A stretch of DNA of 64,000 nucleotides, taken from Pseudomonas sp. JAI120 (lineage in GTDB: Bacteria > Pseudomonadota > Gammaproteobacteria > Pseudomonadales > Pseudomonadaceae). The position numbers and the translations under genes were made by a program. Numbering within the stretch: position 1 is the stretch's first letter; each line of letters starts with the position of its first letter. Under the pieces are notes generated by a model. The model worked only from the letters and a program-made list of their open reading frames with translations. It was not told the DNA's origin and ran no database searches. The stretch lies in assembly GCF_014207255.1 (NCBI RefSeq), contig NZ_JACHCZ010000006.1, positions 288,965 through 352,964 of the forward strand, read 5' to 3'. Below, piece after piece: positions 16,406 to 25,433 of this stretch.

Positions 16406-18076
16406 TTAAATCTTGAATTGCCTCAACAGGCCTTCCAGGCGATGACCGATGGCGTACAGCTCATCGACCGTGTGTACGCCGCTTTGCGTCTGGTCTGCGA
16501 CGTTTTCAATCGCGCGGGCTATCTGATGGACGCTGCGATTGATTTCTTCGGCGACCGACGTCTGCTCTTGCGCGGCGCTGGCGATGTGCGCGTTCATCGT
16601 ATTGATGGTGACGATCAACTCGACCGCTTTGCCCAGCGATTGCCCGGCTTGTTCCGCGTGCTGGCTGGCACCATGACCTGCTGCGCCGGAATGACTCATC
16701 GCTGTGACGACCTTCGTGGTGGCCTGGTTAAGGCGCTCGATCATCGCTTGAATTTCCTGGGTGCTGAGTTGCGTCCGGCTTGCCAGCGCACGTACTTCGT
16801 CGGCAACCACGGCAAATCCGCGACCCGCGTCCCCGGCTCGTGCCGCTTCGATCGCGGCATTGAGTGCCAGGAGGTTGGTTTGCTCGGCGATCGAGCGGAT
16901 GACATCCAGCACTGTGACAATGCCTTCTACATCGCCTTGCAGGCTTTTCAACGAGACACCTCCCGCGGACAGGTCCTCGGTCAGGGTGCCCAACCGGCCG
17001 ATGCTTTCATTGACGACCTGCCTGGCGTGCTGGGCCTGCAAGTCGGTTTCGCCAGCTGCATCCGAAGCGCTTTGGGCGCTGATGGCTACCTCTTGCGCCG
17101 CGGATGACATCTGATTAATTGCTGCGGCGACCTGATCGGTTTCCTGGCGTTGCTGTTCCATGACCTGATCGATGCATTTGCTCTGTTCGGCCACCTGGGT
17201 GACCGATGTATTCAGCTCTCGGGCCATGCCGACGATCTGGCTGACCAGCCCGTGAATCTTATCGACGAAGGCATTGAACGACACGGCCACCTGGCCGAAC
17301 TCGTCGCGGCTGATGGGTAAGCGCCGCGTCAGATCGCCTTCGCCCGCTGCGATTTCATCAAGGTGCTCGCGAATCCGCGACAGCGGACGCAGGCTGCTTT
17401 TAACCAATAACAATGCGAGCACGCCGGTGATCCCGAGCGCAATCAGGGCAATGACGGTTATCCCATAGACGAGGCTGCGCACACGCTGATGGATTTCTCC
17501 ACGCACCTGGGCAACCTGGCTTTCGATACTGTCGAGGTTAATCGCGGTGACCACCACCATGTCCCAGGCGGGCAGGTAAAAGCTGTAGGCCAGCTTGGGA
17601 ACGACTTTATCCGTATTGATCAGGGCTCCCGAATAGTTGACGAAGTGGGTGTCGTTCTTCGCTGCGGCAACCATTTCCCGGTTCAGGTAAATTCCGTTCT
17701 TGTCTTTGCGGTCGCTCATGTCAGTGCCGACGCCTTCGCGGCTGTCGCCCCGAAACAGGCGCACGACCTGACTGTCGTAACCGATAAAATAGCCGTCGTC
17801 CCCATACTTCATTTGCGACAGTCGCGCGATCGCCAGCGCACGCGTTGCTTTGTCCCCCGTCTCTGCCTGCACATACAGGTCCGCTACTGAGGTTCGGGCA
17901 AGGTTGGCGTAGTCTTTCAAGCGCTCCCGGCTTTCATCAAGCAGGCGTTCCCGAGTCACCGTGACTTCCTGCTCGGCGCTCGACAGCAAGGTGGTGCTCG
18001 TTGTCAGCGCCAGCACCGTGGATAACAGCACCACCGGGGCCAGCACCAGCATCAGTACTCTATTTTTAAACAGCAT
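16406..18076 (-). CDS. Methyl-accepting chemotaxis protein with single-Cache sensor
   Basis: A 556-residue chemoreceptor. The N-terminal helix is at residues 6-32. A short periplasmic sCache_2-like domain at about 35-185 contains MKYGDDGYFIGYDSQ, NREMVAAAKNDTHFVNYSG and YLPAWDMVVVTAINLD. A second helix lies at 197-222, then HAMP and the cytoplasmic signalling domain with EQTNLLALNAAIEAARAGD. sCache_2 receptors often sense small carboxylates, which would fit the neighbouring organic-acid uptake genes, but this is inference. GAGGAA lies 11 bases before the ATG. It is transcribed in the same direction as the OprD-family porin gene whose coding region ends 59 bases beyond its start. Confidence 0.92.
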   Translation of the reverse strand: MLFKNRVLMLVLAPVVLLSTVLALTTSTTLLSSAEQEVTVTRERLLDESRERLKDYANLARTSVADLYVQAETGDKATRALAIARLSQMKYGDDGYFIGYDSQVVRLFRGDSREGVGTDMSDRKDKNGIYLNREMVAAAKNDTHFVNYSGALINTDKVVPKLAYSFYLPAWDMVVVTAINLDSIESQVAQVRGEIHQRVRSLVYGITVIALIALGITGVLALLLVKSSLRPLSRIREHLDEIAAGEGDLTRRLPISRDEFGQVAVSFNAFVDKIHGLVSQIVGMARELNTSVTQVAEQSKCIDQVMEQQRQETDQVAAAINQMSSAAQEVAISAQSASDAAGETDLQAQHARQVVNESIGRLGTLTEDLSAGGVSLKSLQGDVEGIVTVLDVIRSIAEQTNLLALNAAIEAARAGDAGRGFAVVADEVRALASRTQLSTQEIQAMIERLNQATTKVVTAMSHSGAAGHGASQHAEQAGQSLGKAVELIVTINTMNAHIASAAQEQTSVAEEINRSVHQIARAIENVADQTQSGVHTVDELYAIGHRLEGLLRQFKI

Positions 18077-18135
18077 GCTTGGGGTTCCTCACCTGAATCT
18101 GTATGAACGCGGCCGCTAGGGCCGCGATCGTCGAC

Positions 18136-19389
18136 TTACCAAAGGGCGATGTCATAGGTGAGGTAGAGGCGGTTGCTGTCGCGGCCTCGGGAAAATTCAG
18201 AGCGGTAGACATAGTTGCGCATGCGCACACCCAGCCCCTTGAACGTGCCGGCCTGCACAACGTAGGCCAGCTCGGCATCACGCTCCCATTCCTTGACCGT
18301 GGTCGTGGACTTGCCGTCATTGCCGCTCAGGTAGCGCGCACTGAAGGTGAGGCCGGGCACGCCGACGGCGGCGAAGTTGTAACCGTAGTTGAGCATCCAG
18401 GTCTTTTCGTCTTCTTCGATGAACTTGCCGATGCCGGCGTTGCTGAACGAGTACACGGTTGCGCCGCTGATGTAGGGCAGGCCGGCGTCACCGCGCAGGG
18501 TCTGATAGCCCCCGCCGACGGTATGCCCGGCGATGGCGTAGGACAGTTGGCCGCTGAGCATGTCATTGTCGATTTTGCCGGCGTAGGCCGAGCCGCTGTC
18601 AACGCTGTTGAAGTAGCGCAGGTCGCTGGTCAGCACGCCACCGGCCAACGGCAGGTCGTGCTGGATACCGGCGAAGTTCTGTCGGTAAAAGTTCTCCAGC
18701 TCCCCGTAGAAATAGCTCAGGCGAACATTCTTGCCCCATTTGTACTCGGCCCCGGCGTAATTGAAATCGCCCGACTTTTCCCCGCTGTAGCCGTCAGGCA
18801 CGATCGGCACGCTGTCGGTGGAGTCGCGCAGTTTGAAACGGTCCAGATGCCCGCCGGTGACGGTCAGGTTCTCAATGTCGCTGCTGCTGACCTGGGTGCC
18901 CTGGTAGGTCTGGGGCAATAAGCGTGCATCGTTGTAAATCAGCACCGGCGTCTTGGGCAGCAAGGTGCCGTACTTGACGGTGGTTTTGGCGAACCTGGCT
19001 TTTGCGGTAGCGCCGGCGCTGGCAAACTCGTCGGCCGCTCTCCCGTCATCATGCAGCGGCATGAGCCCGGTGCCGCTGCGACCACGGCCGGAGTCGAGCT
19101 TTACGCCATACAGCCCCAGGGCATCCACGCCGAAGCCGAGGGTGCCGGCGGTAAATCCGGACTGATAGTCCAGCAGAAATCCCTGGGCCCATTCGGTGCG
19201 TTCACTTTTTGCGGTGCGCGCAGCCCGTGCGCTCAAGCCGTGCTCGTCGCGAAAGTTCTCGTTGAAATACACGTTACGCAGTTGCAGCTTGAGTTTGCTG
19301 TCATCAATAAAACCTTCGGCGTTGGCCCCTGCGACGGGTACCAGGCCTAACGCGCAAAACAAAGCCCGACGGGTATACACATGGTTCAT
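18136..19389 (-). CDS. OprD-family outer-membrane porin
   Basis: A 417-residue porin with signal peptide (cut after GANA) followed by EGFIDDSKLKLQLRNVYFNENF, the hallmark opening of the OprD/Opd family of substrate-specific channels. It ends in LYLTYDIALW, an aromatic terminal barrel strand. Family members OpdH, OpdK and GalP carry aconitate/tricarballylate, vanillate or gallate. Here the same-strand genes upstream encode two carboxylate transporters and a PrpF-family isomerase, so a di- or tricarboxylate is the likely cargo. The gene lies last in that run, 91 bases behind the CitMHS gene. Confidence 0.9.
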   Translation of the reverse strand: MNHVYTRRALFCALGLVPVAGANAEGFIDDSKLKLQLRNVYFNENFRDEHGLSARAARTAKSERTEWAQGFLLDYQSGFTAGTLGFGVDALGLYGVKLDSGRGRSGTGLMPLHDDGRAADEFASAGATAKARFAKTTVKYGTLLPKTPVLIYNDARLLPQTYQGTQVSSSDIENLTVTGGHLDRFKLRDSTDSVPIVPDGYSGEKSGDFNYAGAEYKWGKNVRLSYFYGELENFYRQNFAGIQHDLPLAGGVLTSDLRYFNSVDSGSAYAGKIDNDMLSGQLSYAIAGHTVGGGYQTLRGDAGLPYISGATVYSFSNAGIGKFIEEDEKTWMLNYGYNFAAVGVPGLTFSARYLSGNDGKSTTTVKEWERDAELAYVVQAGTFKGLGVRMRNYVYRSEFSRGRDSNRLYLTYDIALW

Positions 19390-19480
19390 GGCAAATGACT
19401 CGTTGTTGTTATTTGGGGTACAGGGCGATACGCGCCTCGTGAGTGAGGCGCGTTGGAAGGCAGCAGAGGTTATGGGTGAA

Positions 19481-20785
19481 TCAGGTGAACAGGCTGATGG
19501 CCCCGGTCAACAAGGCCAGCGCGGTGACGACCAGAGAGGTCAGTACGGCCCATTTGACGGTGGCTTTCTGGAAGTCGCCGATATCGCGATCGACCATGCC
19601 CACCAGCAACAGGGTTGAGGCCACCAGCGGACTCATGAGGTGCACGGGCTGCCCCAGGATCGAGGCGCGCGCGATTTCCACCGGGTCGATGCCATAAGCG
19701 GCGGCGGCATTGGCAAGGATCGGCACCACACCGAAGTAGTAGGCGTCGTTGGACAGCACGAAGGTCAGCGGCATGCTGGTGATCGCAACCACCAGTGGGA
19801 ACAGATGACCCCAGGACGGCGGGATCCAGTCGACCAGGGTCTGCGCCAGGGCGTCGACCATCTTGGTGCCGGAAAAAATCCCGGCAAAGATCCCGGCGGC
19901 GAATACCAGCAATACCACGGTCATGGCATTGCCCGAGTGCGCCAGGATGCGTTCTTTCTGAATGTCCAATTGGGGGTAGTTGATCATCAGCGCGAGTACA
20001 AAACCGATCAGGAACAGGATCGCGGAATGCATCAGCCCCATCACCAGGGCCGCCATCACCGCAATCACCAGCACCAGATTGACGTAGGCCAGCTTCGGAC
20101 GTTTGTGGGGTGTGTCCTCGAGAATCGCGTTGATGTAGCAATCGCCGCCGCCGCTCTGCAGTTGCACGTTACCGATACGTTTGCGCTCTGCGCGCCCCAG
20201 GATGAAGGCGGTGAAGACCACCCACGCGGCTCCGCCGATCATGGTCGGCAGCAGCGGCACGAAGTATTCGCCGGCATCCAGGCCCAGCGCGGCAATAGCG
20301 CGCGTCGCGGGGCCGCCCCAGGGCGTCATGCCGCTCATGATGCTCAAGGACAGCATGGAGATGGTCGCCAGGATCATCGGGTTCATGCCGATACGTTTAT
20401 ACAGCGGCAGCATCGCTGCGCAGGTAATCATGTAGGTCGTTGTCCCGTCGCCGTCGAGTGCGACCAGCAGCGACAGCAGGGCGGTGCCCACCGCGATCTT
20501 CATCGGGTCGCCATTGACCCGCTTGAGAATTTTGCGGATCAGTGGGTCGAACAGGCCCGCGTCGATCATCAGGCCAAAGAACAGGATCGCAAACAGCAGC
20601 AGCGCGGCAGACGGAGCGACCATTTTCAGGCCGTCGAGCATCATCTTGCCGGTGGTGCCGCCAAAGCCGCCAATCACCGCGAAGACGATGGGGACTACGG
20701 TGAGCGCGACGATCGGCGATAAGCGCTTCGTCATGATGAGGAAGGTGAATACGACCACCATGGCCAAGCCAAGGAAAGCGAGCAT
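19481..20785 (-). CDS. CitMHS-family citrate(-metal):proton symporter
   Basis: A 434-residue integral membrane protein with about 12 predicted helices (MLAFLGLAMVVVFTFLIMT; MVAPSAALLLFAILFFGLM). It has the conserved DGDGTTTYMITCAAMLPLY and MSGMTPWGGPATRAIAALG loops of the CitM/CitH family. Such symporters import citrate or related tricarboxylates complexed to Mg or Ca with protons. It sits between the OprD porin and the DctA-type transporter; the set suggests uptake of a tricarboxylate across both membranes. An AGAGA site precedes the start. Confidence 0.88.
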   Translation of the reverse strand: MLAFLGLAMVVVFTFLIMTKRLSPIVALTVVPIVFAVIGGFGGTTGKMMLDGLKMVAPSAALLLFAILFFGLMIDAGLFDPLIRKILKRVNGDPMKIAVGTALLSLLVALDGDGTTTYMITCAAMLPLYKRIGMNPMILATISMLSLSIMSGMTPWGGPATRAIAALGLDAGEYFVPLLPTMIGGAAWVVFTAFILGRAERKRIGNVQLQSGGGDCYINAILEDTPHKRPKLAYVNLVLVIAVMAALVMGLMHSAILFLIGFVLALMINYPQLDIQKERILAHSGNAMTVVLLVFAAGIFAGIFSGTKMVDALAQTLVDWIPPSWGHLFPLVVAITSMPLTFVLSNDAYYFGVVPILANAAAAYGIDPVEIARASILGQPVHLMSPLVASTLLLVGMVDRDIGDFQKATVKWAVLTSLVVTALALLTGAISLFT

Positions 20786-20913
20786 AGGACGATTCTCTTG
20801 TTGTTATCGTAATAATGGCTGGCGCCGAGGCGCACGAGCCCTGACCCGCCGGGCGGCAAGCGGCGCCGAGCGGGGAGGGGGTTCAGTCAGGGGTAAGCGT
20901 TATCCGGTTGTTG

Positions 20914-22215
20914 CTAGACGTGTTTGGTGACCGTCAGGTCTTGCCAGGCTTTCTCCGGTGCCGCGCAAGATTTGCCATCGAGCACCCGGTTCAGCGTTTC
21001 GCGGTGGCAGGCGTTTTCAGACATCGAAATAACCACCGTCGCGACCGCGTTGCTGGCCAGGCTGGTCAGCGCGCGCGCTTCAGACATGAAGCGGTCAACG
21101 CCGATCAGCAGTGCCAGGCCGGCCAATGGGATGTCGTGAATGACCGTCAGGGTCGAGGCCAGTGCCACGAAACCGCTGCCGGTCACACCGGCGGCGCCCT
21201 TGGAGGACAGCAGCATGATCGCCAGCATGGTGATGATTTGCGTCAGGCTCAGGTCAATGTTGCAGGCCTGGGCAATGAAAATCGCTGCCAAAGACAGGTA
21301 GATCGCCGTACCGTCCAAGTTGAACGAGTAGCCGGTAGGCAGTACCAGGCCGACGATGCCTTTTTTGCAACCCAGCGCTTCGAGTTTCTCCAACATGCGC
21401 GGCATCACCGGTTCCGTGGAGGAGGTACCGAGTACCACCAGGAATTCTTCGCGCAAGTAGCGCAGCAGCTTCCACAGGCTGAAGCCATTGGCGCGGCAAA
21501 TGCTGCCCAGTACCACGAACACGAAAAAGCCGCAGGCGATATACAAGGTCATGATCAGCTTGGCCAGCGAGCCCAGCGACGTGATGCCGTACTGACCGAC
21601 GGTGAACGCCAGGGCCCCGAATGCACCGATCGGCGCAAAACGCATCAGGTAAGCGAAGATCTTGAAGACCATTTGCGAGGCGGACTCGAGTACATCGAGT
21701 ACCGGCTTGCCACGTTCGCCCAGTGACGACAAGGCAAAGCCGGACAGCACGGCAATAAACAGGACCGGCAGCACTTCGCCTTTACTGAAGGCACCGATAA
21801 AGGTCTCGGGAATGATGTGCATGAAAAACTCCACAACCCCAAGCTTTGCGGCCGACTCTGTGTACTGGCTCAAGCCTTTGGTGCTCAATTGGCTGGGATC
21901 GATGTTCATGCCGGCGCCCGGCTGGAATACATACACCGCCACCAGGCCAATCACCAGGCTGATCACCGTCAGGCCGAAGAACAGCAGCATGGTCTTGCTG
22001 AGCAGGCGCCCAAGCGAGCGTTTGTCACTCATCCCGGCAATGCCGGTGACGATGGTGCAGAACACCACGGGGGCAATCATCATCTTGATCAGCTTGATGA
22101 ACGCATCGCCCAGCGGCTTGAGTGCAATGGCCTGCTGGGCCCAGAAATGCCCGACCACGACACCGAGCACCACGGCGCAGAGGATCTGGAAGTAGAGCGA
22201 TTTAACAACTTTCAT
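20914..22215 (-). CDS. DctA-type C4-dicarboxylate:cation symporter
   Basis: A 433-residue member of the DAACS (SLC1-like) family: N-terminal LYFQILCAVVLGVVVGHFW, IKLIKMMIAPVVFCTIVTGIAG, the hairpin VVLGTSSTEPVMPRMLEKLE and PTGYSFNLDGTAIYLSLAAIFIAQ. These import succinate, fumarate, malate and similar acids. Start 22215 is chosen since GGGTGA lies 6 bases upstream; the ATG at 22227 has no ribosome site. It is 56 bases downstream of the PrpF-family gene. The genome's main dctA is probably elsewhere, and this copy is likely dedicated to the local substrate, which is inference from the neighbours. Confidence 0.9.
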   Translation of the reverse strand: MKVVKSLYFQILCAVVLGVVVGHFWAQQAIALKPLGDAFIKLIKMMIAPVVFCTIVTGIAGMSDKRSLGRLLSKTMLLFFGLTVISLVIGLVAVYVFQPGAGMNIDPSQLSTKGLSQYTESAAKLGVVEFFMHIIPETFIGAFSKGEVLPVLFIAVLSGFALSSLGERGKPVLDVLESASQMVFKIFAYLMRFAPIGAFGALAFTVGQYGITSLGSLAKLIMTLYIACGFFVFVVLGSICRANGFSLWKLLRYLREEFLVVLGTSSTEPVMPRMLEKLEALGCKKGIVGLVLPTGYSFNLDGTAIYLSLAAIFIAQACNIDLSLTQIITMLAIMLLSSKGAAGVTGSGFVALASTLTVIHDIPLAGLALLIGVDRFMSEARALTSLASNAVATVVISMSENACHRETLNRVLDGKSCAAPEKAWQDLTVTKHV

Positions 22216-22271
22216 GGCATCACCCATTTTTAGAATTGTGTGGATGCAAAAAATGCCAACGACCGCCGTGA

Positions 22272-23354
22272 TTATCCGGCGAGGCGCTGAGAGTCCGAGG
22301 CGTAGACGTAACCTGAAAAAAGCCTGCGTGCGGTGCGTACGACAGACGCCTGAATTGTCTCACTGTTGCCGCCGGTGTAGGACAATACGACATCAATCCC
22401 GCCGCTCGGGTGTTCGATACGCACCGCTTCAAGGCGCGGTGTACTAACCCCGCCGAGCATCTGCGCAACGATACTGCCGTCGATGACGCACGCGGTGGCC
22501 AACCCAATCGAGCCAGTGATGGCCAGCGCGCGGTGGCAGTTTTGCGGCATGAAATAGCGAACCTGGATCGTGCCGCCAGCTTTCGCGGGGGAGACCAGCA
22601 CCGGCTTGGGAATCACTTTGTCGCTGACATCGCCCAGGCCCATGGCCAGGCCTGCCTGAAGCCGCAATGACTCAAGGCGCCGCAGGAAGTCTTTATCGGC
22701 GTCCAATTCCGCCGGGCTTTCATCGCCACGCTTGCCCAGTTGACTGGCTTCGACGAGCACCATGGGCATCGCCATGTCGATGCAGGTCACGGCAATGCCG
22801 TCGATCACGTCGTGTGTATTGCCGGTGGGGAAGAGTTTGCCAGTCTTGCTGCCGGCTGCATCGAGGAAGGTCAGTTGCACGGGCGCCGCGGTACCGGGCA
22901 CGCCATCGATGGCGGTATCGCCCTCATAACTGACTTTGCCATCGGGTGTGTAGACGTCGGAATGGATGAAGGTGCCGGTGTTTACGTTGCGAATGCGGAC
23001 GCGGGTGTGTCCCGGGGAGCCTTTGACCAGGCCCTGCTCAATGGCGAACGGGCCGACGGCACACAGCATGTTGCCGCAGTTGGGGGCACTGTCCACCCGA
23101 CGCTGCGAGACCATCACCTGGACGAACAGGTAATCGACGTCCGCGTCAGGGTGCAGGGAAGGGCTGACAATCGCGACCTTGCTGGTTTGCGGGCTGCCAC
23201 CGCCGATACCATCGATCTCCAGTTCATGGCCGGAGCCCATTACGTTGAGCAGCAGCTCGTCACGTTCCTCGATGGCGGCCGGCAAGTCCCAATCCAGAAA
23301 TACCGGACCCTTGGAGGTACCACCGCGCATCAGCACACAGGGAATTCTTTGCAT
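22272..23354 (-). CDS. PrpF/GalD-family isomerase (aconitate or 4-oxalomesaconate type)
   Basis: A 360-residue diaminopimelate-epimerase-fold protein of the PrpF family. Visible signatures: CVLMRGGTSKGPVF at the N-terminus, IDGIGGGSPQTSKVAI, and the cysteine motif PNCGN with Cys93. Near the C-terminus are CHRALAITGSIGLATAC and VRTARRLFSGYVY. Family members shift a double bond or tautomerise unsaturated tricarboxylates: PrpF on 2-methylaconitate, GalD on 4-oxalomesaconate. No gallate-ring-cleavage gene and no prpBCD lies nearby, so a trans-aconitate- or itaconate-like substrate imported by the adjacent transporters is more plausible. First gene of the operon, divergent from a LysR gene. Confidence 0.82.
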   Translation of the reverse strand: MQRIPCVLMRGGTSKGPVFLDWDLPAAIEERDELLLNVMGSGHELEIDGIGGGSPQTSKVAIVSPSLHPDADVDYLFVQVMVSQRRVDSAPNCGNMLCAVGPFAIEQGLVKGSPGHTRVRIRNVNTGTFIHSDVYTPDGKVSYEGDTAIDGVPGTAAPVQLTFLDAAGSKTGKLFPTGNTHDVIDGIAVTCIDMAMPMVLVEASQLGKRGDESPAELDADKDFLRRLESLRLQAGLAMGLGDVSDKVIPKPVLVSPAKAGGTIQVRYFMPQNCHRALAITGSIGLATACVIDGSIVAQMLGGVSTPRLEAVRIEHPSGGIDVVLSYTGGNSETIQASVVRTARRLFSGYVYASDSQRLAG

Positions 23355-23519
23355 GACACTGACTCTTGTTGATCAATCGATGTAATTGATGTTCTGGGGG
23401 CAAGAGTCTCAAGCTTTAAAAAATGTTTCAAATGCAAAAATTGAAGAGATTGTTGCGTTTTACGAATGATAAATTTACGCTGAATTTCCTTTCGACGCCT
23501 TCTTCTGATGAGATAAGAC
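23355..23519. promoter_or_regulatory. Divergent promoter region between prpF-like and LysR genes
   Basis: 165 A+T-rich bases separate the two divergently read genes, the usual place for a LysR operator. Stretches such as ATGTTTCAAATGCAAAAAT and TGTTGCGTTTTACGAATGAT contain T-N11-A-like half-sites, but no single palindrome stands out. Confidence 0.5.
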
Positions 23520-24410
23520 ATGGAATATGAGCTGAACGACATTCGATCCTTCGTGAAAATTGCCGAACTTGGCAGCTTCCATGAAGCAGCCGATGCGTTG
23601 CACCTGTCTCAGCCTGCCCTCAGTCGCCGAATAAAAAAACTGGAAGAGGGGTTGGGCACCTCTTTGCTTGATCGCACCACGCGGAAGGTCAGCCTCACGA
23701 GCGTGGGTCGGGACTTTCTTCCAAAGGCGCGTCGGTTGCTGGACGACTTCGATGAGTCGATTCTCAATATCCGTGAACTGGCCGAACGCCAGATTGGCCG
23801 GGTGACCCTGGCGTGTATCCCGACTGCGGCTTTCTATTTCTTGCCTTCAGTCATTCGCCTGTATAACGAGCGCTACCCGAAAATTCGGATCCGCCTGCTG
23901 GATTTGAGTGCCAATGAGGGGCTTGAGGCGGTGCTGCGGGGGGAAGCCGACTTCGGTATCAACATGATGAGTGGGCAGCATCCGGACATTGAGTTCGTGC
24001 CCTTGGTCAGCGAACCTTTTGTATTAGCGTGTCGGCGAGATCATGAACTGGCTGGGCGCAGTTCGGTCACCTGGTCTGAATTGAGCGATTACCGCCTTAT
24101 CGGGGTAGGGCGCCTGAGCGGGAACCGCATGCTGCTCGATCACGCGTTGTCGGGCTTGAGTTGGCGGCCTCAATGGTTCTACGAAGTCCAGCACCTCTCT
24201 ACTTCGCTGGGCCTGGTGGAGGCCGGCCTGGGGGTTTCGGCGATGCCGAGCCTGGCCATGCCGGCTCAAGATCATCCAACCTTGGTCAGCGTTCCGTTGA
24301 TCGAACCGGTAGTGAACCGCTCCTTGGGCTTGGTCTACCGTCGGGGATCATCGCTTTCGCCAGCGGCGGAAAAATTTGTTTCGATACTGCTTGAGCAGTG
24401 GCCGCAATGA
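23520..24410 (+). CDS. LysR-family transcriptional regulator (carboxylate cluster)
   Basis: A 296-residue LysR protein. The winged HTH is at residues 1-65 (FVKIAELGSFHEAADALHLSQPALSRRIKKLE), with an effector-binding domain from about 90. It lies divergent from the PrpF-family isomerase gene across 165 bases, so it most likely activates that operon in response to its substrate. The C-terminal domain fits the broad group that responds to aromatic or organic acids. Its stop lies 20 bases from the convergent LysR gene. Confidence 0.9.
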   Translation: MEYELNDIRSFVKIAELGSFHEAADALHLSQPALSRRIKKLEEGLGTSLLDRTTRKVSLTSVGRDFLPKARRLLDDFDESILNIRELAERQIGRVTLACIPTAAFYFLPSVIRLYNERYPKIRIRLLDLSANEGLEAVLRGEADFGINMMSGQHPDIEFVPLVSEPFVLACRRDHELAGRSSVTWSELSDYRLIGVGRLSGNRMLLDHALSGLSWRPQWFYEVQHLSTSLGLVEAGLGVSAMPSLAMPAQDHPTLVSVPLIEPVVNRSLGLVYRRGSSLSPAAEKFVSILLEQWPQ

Positions 24411-24430
24411 GCCATACGGCTGGTTTTTTC

Positions 24431-25336
24431 TCAAACACGACGCGGCTCGCCCTCGACAATCTTGCGCATCAGGCTCAGGTAGCGACTCGCTGCCAGCCCC
24501 AGGGGGCGGTTCTTTACCCAGATGATATCGACCCATAGCCGCATCTGACTCGGCATGTTGTCAAACACCACCTCCGTCAATGCGCCCGAAGTGATGAGAG
24601 GTTGTACCAGCGGTTGCGGAAGATAAGCCCAGCCCAATCCTTGCTGCACCAGATCCAGCGTTGCCAGATAATTGTCGCTGTGCCAAATCCGCCGTGACAG
24701 CACAACACGTGGATCAGAGTCTGTAGGTCCTCCAGTAGCCACGATGATCTGCCGAACGTTGACCAGTTGCTCTTCACTTAAGGGGCTTTTCTTGCCGGCG
24801 GCCGCAGGATGATCAGGAGAGGCAACGGCGACTAACAATTGGCTCCCTGCTTCAAGAAACGTTTCCCGCTCGTCAAGCCCTGGTCGTTCAAATCCAAGTG
24901 CCAATTGCACACGCCCTTCATGGAGCATGCGCATCGCCTCCGGATGGGACGCGGAGCGAATCTCGATTTCAAGCGTGGGAAACTCCCTGGCGATAATGGC
25001 CAGCGGACGATTCCATACGCCTGTTTGCAACTCCGGCGCCATCGCAAGGACCAGGCGCTCCTCCAACCCTTGATGAAGCTGGAGCGCATGGGCGTCCAGC
25101 AGGTTTAACTGGCTGGCGACCTGTCGTGCCTGAGGCTCAAGTGCTTTGGCGGCGGCCGTAGGAATGGCTTTGCGGGTTGATCGGTCAAAAAGCAATAAAT
25201 CCAGCTCCGCTTCCAGCTGCGACACCGCCATGTTGATGGCGGAGGGTACCCGGCCCAATTTGCGTGCGGCGGCAGAAAAGGAGCCGCTGTCGACAACCGC
25301 AAGGAAAATTTTGAGTGACTCACTGGTGAACGCCAT
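24431..25336 (-). CDS. LysR-family transcriptional regulator (amine cluster)
   Basis: A 301-residue LysR protein with N-terminal HTH (FLAVVDSGSFSAAARKLGRVPSAINMAVSQLEAEL). Its recognition helix, RVPSAINMAVSQLE, departs from the usual SQPAVS pattern but matches one subgroup in which SAV/SAIN is normal. It is divergent from the SDR gene, with 97 bases between the two starts, and is therefore the probable regulator of the SDR-aminotransferase-ligase genes. Confidence 0.88.
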   Translation of the reverse strand: MAFTSESLKIFLAVVDSGSFSAAARKLGRVPSAINMAVSQLEAELDLLLFDRSTRKAIPTAAAKALEPQARQVASQLNLLDAHALQLHQGLEERLVLAMAPELQTGVWNRPLAIIAREFPTLEIEIRSASHPEAMRMLHEGRVQLALGFERPGLDERETFLEAGSQLLVAVASPDHPAAAGKKSPLSEEQLVNVRQIIVATGGPTDSDPRVVLSRRIWHSDNYLATLDLVQQGLGWAYLPQPLVQPLITSGALTEVVFDNMPSQMRLWVDIIWVKNRPLGLAASRYLSLMRKIVEGEPRRV

Positions 25337-25433
25337 AACGGTTGTCAGATTTCCTGATGATGATTGTCTTTATTTATCAGATTTATTAGCCTAATTTCCA
25401 CTTCTATTACAAATTAAGTACGTGGGGAACACC
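25337..25433. promoter_or_regulatory. Divergent LysR / SDR promoter region with a direct repeat
   Basis: TCAGATTT occurs at 25345-25352 and again at 25377-25384, 32 bases apart, about three helical turns. The spacing would suit two dimers of a LysR tetramer on one face of the DNA. The rest is A+T-rich and ends in GTGGGGA, the ribosome site of the SDR gene. Confidence 0.45.

Noticed and set aside
22272..23354. Naming the isomerase galD outright
   Set aside because: No gallate dioxygenase, hydratase or aldolase gene lies nearby; sequence alone does not separate it from PrpF or aconitate isomerases.
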